Position numbers and translations under genes: made by a program. From positions 1 to 9,907 of the forward strand of contig WFUL01000248.1 of the NCBI GenBank assembly GCA_015484985.1: a stretch of 9,907 bases of DNA, read 5' to 3'. Under the pieces are notes generated by a model. It made no database searches and was not told the origin of the DNA. It saw only the letters and a list, made by a program, of their open reading frames with translations. Source of the stretch: Anaerolineales bacterium (lineage in GTDB: Bacteria; Chloroflexota; Anaerolineae; Anaerolineales; DRMV01). This document shows, one piece after another, positions 6,165-9,907 of this stretch; position 1 is the first letter of the stretch; every line of letters starts with the position of its first letter.

Positions 6165-8595
6165 TCCCTTTTGGCTCGTCGTGGCCCTGGCCCTGGTCTT
6201 ATCCTGGCCCGTGCTTCGACCGGGGTACGCATTGTTCTGGGGCACGCCCTATTTCCAGTTCATCCCTTGGCGATGGCTGGCCCTCAACCTCCTGCGTCAG
6301 GGGAGTTTCCCCTGGTGGAACCTCTACAGCGGCCTGGGTACGCCCCTCTTCGCCAACTACCAGACCGCGGTGCTGTATCCCCCGACCTGGCTCCTGTTTC
6401 TGGCGGGATGGCTTGGGGGGCTGGAGGCCCTGGCCTACGCCCACGGCTGGGTGATGGTCCTCCACTGGCTCTGGGCCGCCTGGGGAATGGCCCGGTTCAC
6501 CCGTGAACAGGGCTTTCCCCGCCATGCCGCGTGGTTCAGCGGCCTGGTCTTCGCGTTCTCGGGATATTCCGTGGCACGGGCGGGCATCTTCCCCAGCATG
6601 AACGCGGCCATGGCCTGGACCCCCTGGGTCCTGTGGGCCGCGACCCGTCTCAAAACACAACCCAACCTTTCGAACACCCTGACGACCGGGTGCATCCTGG
6701 CCCTGCAACTCCTGGCCGGACACGCGCAAACCGCCTGGTATACCCTGCTCCTCACCGGGGCCTGGTGGCTACTGGGCCCCACGTCCCGGCCTCGCTCTCC
6801 CCGGGCCTCGAAGCCAACGCCTTCCCCTTTGAGCCGACGCGCGCCGTGGCTCGCGGGGCTCGCCGCAGGCCTGCTGGCGCTGCTCCTGGCCGGAGGGCAA
6901 CTCGCGGCCACGGCCCAGTACACCTGGGTTTCCCAGCGGTCCCGTGGACTGCCGGAGGCTTTCGCCTTGCAGTATTCCTTCTGGCCCTGGCACTTTCTGA
7001 ACTTTCTGCATCCGCGGATGTTCGGCCACCCATCCACGGGCAACGTGTGGGGATATGGAGCGGCGTGGGAAGACGCGGTGTACATCGGCGTCCTGCCCCT
7101 TTTGCTGGCTTTGTGGGCCGGGGTCGTCCGCTTTCGACACAATCGCTTTTGGGTGCTCGCCGCGCTGGTGGCTACACTGTTCGCCCTGGGATGGTTCACG
7201 CCCCTGTATCCCTGGCTCTTTCGGCATGTTCCCACCTTCAACGCCTTCCAGGCGCCGACCCGCTGGCACCTGATCACCACCGTGGCCCTGGCCTACCTGG
7301 CGGGGGACGGGCTCTGGCACATCGGGAGGCCCCGGGGCCGCGCCTTGTACTGGACCCGACTGGCCGTGGCCGCGGCGTTGGGGGCCGGCGTCACCGCGTG
7401 GGCCCTGGCCCTGGGTCTGCCCCATCATCCCCAACGGGCGACCCTGGCTCCCGCGGTGGGGACCTTCGGCCTCCTCGCCTTTGGTAGCGGATGGCTTTAC
7501 CTGCGGTTCGCTCCCAGGTCCCCCGAACAGGCCCGTACCTCCTGGTTCTGGGTGGCCCTGGCATGGACGACGCTGGACCTGGCCCTCCTTCAGCAGGGAT
7601 GGCTCCCGGCCGTGAGGGTAAATGTCTACACGCAAAACCTAGAGCGACCTGCTCTTTTGGAAACCCCGCAACGCACCTGGATTCCCCTGCAAGACGCCCA
7701 TGACCTCCTATACCGGGATTTTCTGACCTTCACCACCTTCACGCCTCCGCGTCCCCTCTCCCACGCCCGGGTCATCCGGCTTCCCAACGCCCACCTCCTG
7801 GATGGGCTGCCCAGCGCCAACGCCTTCGACCCCCTGCTCCCCAGCCGCTACGTGACCCTGATGGAAACCCTGGAGGGCCTTTCCCCCACCGCGCGAGCAC
7901 GATGGCTGGCCCGCATGAACGTCGCCCGAGTGCTACACCGGGACCCTCAGACCCCTTACGGCGTGCGCGTGGAAGCCCTTCAAGCCCAACCCCTCCTCCA
8001 GTGGTATCCCGAGGCCCTCTGGGTCTCCACAGCTAGTCAGGCCCTGACCGCCCTGCAACAACGGGCCGAACACGGCGGACAACAATGGGACGGGTCCATC
8101 GTGCTCTCGCCGGGACCCTTCCCAAAAGCCCCGAAACCCCCTTCGCCCGGTCCTTCAACCGCGCGCTCGAACCGATTGCTCCTTCGGGGATACCAGTATG
8201 CCGATGGTTCCTGGGACATTGAAATCCACGCGCCTCGGGCGGGTTATCTGTTGGTGGCCCAGAACTTCTATCCCGGCTGGGAAGTCCGCATTGACGGCAG
8301 GCCTGCGCCCGTCTATGCGGGCGAGTACGCCTTTCTGGCGTTTCCCGTGCCTGCTGGCAGGCATCACCTCACCCTGCGCTATCGTCCTCGCCCCCTCATC
8401 CTTGCCTTGAGCGTTCAGGGGCTGGCCTGGATAGCCGTACTCGGCGCCGGGCTGGTGCTCAAATCTCAGCGGATGGCAAAGCGACGAAGCCGCCCCATCA
8501 TTCCTCCAGGGGAATCACCCGGTCCGCGGCACGATGCAGCCGGTCCCGCACGGCCAGGCCCAGGTCCCGCGGGACCACATCCCGGGCCAGGATGA
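6136..8595 (+). CDS. YfhO-family membrane protein
   Basis: A protein of 819 residues of the YfhO family, polytopic proteins linked in Gram-positive bacteria to glycosylation of lipoteichoic acid or other envelope polymers. After a first membrane helix (about 11-29) comes the family's outer-loop sequence: FQFIPWRW, then GSFPWWNLYSGLGTPLFANYQTAVLYPP in overlapping pieces (about 57-85). Then FSGYSVARAGIFPSMNAAMAWTPW and about a dozen helices follow. A Pro/Ser/Arg-rich loop lies near 216-238 and a Pro-rich linker near 658-678. The C-terminal beta domain has the hallmark NFYPGWEVRIDGRPAPVY and FPVPAGRHHLTLRYRP (about 705-750), then a last membrane helix (about 753-776). The usual acidic residue before the FQF-PW motif is replaced here (WGTPYFQF). 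The start overlaps the previous gene by 29 bases. The last 32 residues are Pro/Gly-rich and overprint the end of the opposite gene. Confidence 0.85.
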   Translation: MRFTKSWLRSPFWLVVALALVLSWPVLRPGYALFWGTPYFQFIPWRWLALNLLRQGSFPWWNLYSGLGTPLFANYQTAVLYPPTWLLFLAGWLGGLEALAYAHGWVMVLHWLWAAWGMARFTREQGFPRHAAWFSGLVFAFSGYSVARAGIFPSMNAAMAWTPWVLWAATRLKTQPNLSNTLTTGCILALQLLAGHAQTAWYTLLLTGAWWLLGPTSRPRSPRASKPTPSPLSRRAPWLAGLAAGLLALLLAGGQLAATAQYTWVSQRSRGLPEAFALQYSFWPWHFLNFLHPRMFGHPSTGNVWGYGAAWEDAVYIGVLPLLLALWAGVVRFRHNRFWVLAALVATLFALGWFTPLYPWLFRHVPTFNAFQAPTRWHLITTVALAYLAGDGLWHIGRPRGRALYWTRLAVAAALGAGVTAWALALGLPHHPQRATLAPAVGTFGLLAFGSGWLYLRFAPRSPEQARTSWFWVALAWTTLDLALLQQGWLPAVRVNVYTQNLERPALLETPQRTWIPLQDAHDLLYRDFLTFTTFTPPRPLSHARVIRLPNAHLLDGLPSANAFDPLLPSRYVTLMETLEGLSPTARARWLARMNVARVLHRDPQTPYGVRVEALQAQPLLQWYPEALWVSTASQALTALQQRAEHGGQQWDGSIVLSPGPFPKAPKPPSPGPSTARSNRLLLRGYQYADGSWDIEIHAPRAGYLLVAQNFYPGWEVRIDGRPAPVYAGEYAFLAFPVPAGRHHLTLRYRPRPLILALSVQGLAWIAVLGAGLVLKSQRMAKRRSRPIIPPGESPGPRHDAAGPARPGPGPAGPHPGPG

Positions 8596-9550
8596 CGTCC
8601 ACCCGGCCCTCCAGGCGACGCAAGCCGTCGAAGAGGCGCCGGGCCATCTCCCGGGGTTCGGCCTCCGGCCCCAGGGACACCACCACGACCTCAGGGTCCT
8701 GAGCCTCGGCCAGCGCGTCCAGGTCCTCCTGGGGGAGCAACAGGCCCACCCGCCGACCCTGGGCCCGCAGGTCGGCCAGCACGCGGGGCAAACGGGCCAG
8801 CACGGCCTCCCGAGGACCGGTGAACAACCACAAGGGGCTTTCGGGCGCGTAATGCCGGGGCAGCGTGCCCGGGGAGCGCACCTCGTCGTGGGTCACCGCT
8901 CGAGTAAGCACCCGAATCGATCCCAACAAGGCCTCCAGGGCCTCTCGAGGCGCTCCACCGGGACGCAGGATGACGGGCGGGTCCTGGGTCAGGTCCAGCA
9001 CCGTGGACTCCACCCCAATGGGCGTGGGCCCGGCGTCGAGAATCAAATCCACCGCGTCTCCCAGGTCGGCCAGCACGTGTTCGGCCCGGGTTGGGCTGGT
9101 GTGCCCAAAGCGATTAGCGCTGGGCGCGGCGACCGGACACCCGGCCTCTCGAATCAGAGCCAGGGCGACGGGATGCGCAGGCATGCGCACGGCCACCGTA
9201 GGCTTTCCCGCCGTCACCACATCGGGAACCTCAGGTCTCTTGGGAAGGACCAGGGTCAGGGGACCCGGCATCCAGCGCTCGGCCAACCGATGAACGACCG
9301 CCGGCACCTCCTGCACCACCTTCGCCAGCCCTTCCAGGTCTGCCACGTGCACAATGATGGGGTCGTACGCGGGGCGGCCTTTGACCTGGAAAATCCGGGC
9401 CACGGCCTGGGGGTTCAGGGCATCGGCTCCCAGGCCGTATACCGTTTCGGTAGGGAAAGCCACCAGGCCGCCACGACGCAGCACCTGGGCGGCTTCTCGA
9501 AGGATGTCCGGCTCCGGGAATTGGGGATGCACACGTAATACCCGACTCAT
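8498..9550 (-). CDS. L-threonylcarbamoyladenylate synthase, Sua5/YwlC type
   Basis: This enzyme makes threonylcarbamoyl-AMP from threonine, bicarbonate and ATP, the first step of the universal t6A37 modification of tRNAs that read ANN codons. It acts in the cytosol and hands its product to the TsaBD complex. The YrdC domain (about 14-205) shows PTETVYGLG at 33-41, the KxR motif (KGRPAYDP at 57-64), the SxN motif (APSANRFG at 142-149) and GVESTVLD. The Sua5 linker SPGTLPRHYAP (226-236) is followed by a full C-terminal Sua5 domain to residue 350, so this is the long two-domain form, not short TsaC. ATG 9550 is chosen because GAGG (9556-9559) lies five bases upstream; the in-frame GTG at 9554-9556 overlaps that site. 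Its 3' end overlaps the YfhO gene on the other strand by 98 bases. No terminator is visible after the stop. Confidence 0.95.
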   Translation of the reverse strand: MSRVLRVHPQFPEPDILREAAQVLRRGGLVAFPTETVYGLGADALNPQAVARIFQVKGRPAYDPIIVHVADLEGLAKVVQEVPAVVHRLAERWMPGPLTLVLPKRPEVPDVVTAGKPTVAVRMPAHPVALALIREAGCPVAAPSANRFGHTSPTRAEHVLADLGDAVDLILDAGPTPIGVESTVLDLTQDPPVILRPGGAPREALEALLGSIRVLTRAVTHDEVRSPGTLPRHYAPESPLWLFTGPREAVLARLPRVLADLRAQGRRVGLLLPQEDLDALAEAQDPEVVVVSLGPEAEPREMARRLFDGLRRLEGRVDVILARDVVPRDLGLAVRDRLHRAADRVIPLEE

Positions 9551-9555
9551 CTTCA

Positions 9556-9559
9556 CCTC
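9556..9559 (-). promoter_or_regulatory. Ribosome binding site of the Sua5-type gene
   Basis: GAGG on the - strand, five bases before ATG 9550. It overlaps an in-frame GTG, which therefore is unlikely to be the start. Confidence 0.6.
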
Positions 9560-9589
9560 GCACGATGATAAATCCCCAAAGGCCTTCTA

Positions 9590-9618
9590 ACTGTAGCATA
9601 GGACGGCATGGATGCAAA
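9590..9618 (-). promoter_or_regulatory. Possible promoter of the Sua5-type gene
   Basis: On the - strand TTTGCA (four of six matches to TTGACA) is followed after 17 bases by TACAGT. That box is preceded by TG one base away, giving an extended -10. The predicted start of transcription is about 30 bases before the ATG at 9550. Matches are partial and the region has not been compared with homologues. Confidence 0.35.
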
Positions 9619-9755
9619 ACCCCCTTTTCGCCCCCCACCTGGGCTTTTCAATCTCCTAACGAAAGGGAGGAAGGACCCTAGGAAACGCCTTTGAGGCTGT
9701 CCCGTTTGCTTAGAAGGAACCGGACGACAGAGTAACCATCCCCCTAGGCTTCCGG
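9619..9755. other. Intergenic stretch without a convincing gene
   Basis: Between the Sua5-type leader and the possible gene at the right edge I see no credible coding region, tRNA or strong terminator. An imperfect inverted repeat is present: GGAAG-GAC-CCTAGG at 9669-9682 against CCTAGG-CTTCC at 9743-9753. A weak four-base-pair hairpin, GCCTTTGAGGC, lies at 9687-9697. Both could be chance. Confidence 0.4.
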
Positions 9756-9907
9756 TCATGGACAGGGTCGCATGGGAAGAGGGGACGATAGCGGGACGTC
9801 CCGTTGAAGAATGAGCACCCAAGTCCCCTCGTCCGTGCAGAGCACACGGCTGGCGGGTAACAGGCGCTGATAGCCCCTCCCACGCGCCTGGTGAAGCAGA
9901 TGCAGTC
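9756..9907 (-). CDS. Possible 3' end of an unidentified gene (49 codons visible)
   Basis: On the - strand an open frame enters from the right edge and ends at TGA (9758-9756). Its 49 codons have a plausible protein character: a basic helix-like start (LLHQARGRGYQRLL), then a strand-like piece with alternating polar and hydrophobic residues (RVLCTDEGTWVLILQRD), then a Pro-rich end. I do not recognise the family. The other frames here look less protein-like. It would lie about 200 bases upstream of the Sua5-type gene on the same strand. The short length means it could be a chance open frame. Confidence 0.35.
   Translation of the reverse strand, partial: LHLLHQARGRGYQRLLPASRVLCTDEGTWVLILQRDVPLSSPLPMRPCP

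Noticed and set aside
9792..9803. Perfect 12-base palindrome CGGGACGTCCCG as an operator
   Set aside because: It lies inside the possible right-edge coding frame, has no partner site, and such a palindrome is not rare in GC-rich DNA.
9553..9822. An 89-codon open frame on the - strand ahead of the Sua5-type gene
   Set aside because: It is Arg/Gly/Ser-rich with no recognisable fold, runs through the likely promoter, and has a poor GTG start.

Overview
The window is ordinary chromosomal DNA of a high-GC bacterium. The best guess is a Chloroflexota (Anaerolineae-like, possibly thermophilic) genome. This rests on the style of three large multi-pass membrane proteins, on a septum-initiator protein ending in a Trp-Trp-x-x-Phe-Phe tail, and on an aspartyl-tRNA synthetase with the non-discriminating signature. 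The taxonomic call is inference from family resemblance, not from any marker comparison.

Left part (1-2557, + strand): the 3' portion of proC (pyrroline-5-carboxylate reductase) enters from the left edge and carries an in-frame TAG at 36-38. It overlaps by ATGA a small FtsB/DivIC-like division protein, which is followed at once by a GT-C type membrane glycosyltransferase. Spacing and overlaps suggest one transcript. The glycosyltransferase gene meets aspS (2593-4383, - strand) end to end. The aspS intrinsic terminator is folded into the 35-base gap and its U-tract overlaps the glycosyltransferase stop codon.

Middle and right (4384-9550): a 170-base divergent region holds a consensus TATAAT for aspS and a seven-copy degenerate heptamer tandem repeat. 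Two more large membrane proteins follow on the + strand, a GT-C-like protein and a YfhO-family protein, overlapping by 29 bases. The YfhO gene runs 98 bases into the 3' end of an oppositely oriented Sua5/TsaC2 gene (threonylcarbamoyl-AMP synthase). The last 350 bases hold the Sua5 leader with a possible promoter, about 200 bases without a convincing gene, and perhaps the 3' end of an unidentified - strand gene.

Functionally the window mixes housekeeping genes (proline synthesis, cell division, tRNA aspartylation, tRNA t6A modification) with three envelope membrane proteins likely to act on lipid-linked sugars. I see no phage, IS element, CRISPR array, rRNA, tRNA or defence system, and no clear sign of a wholly new system.
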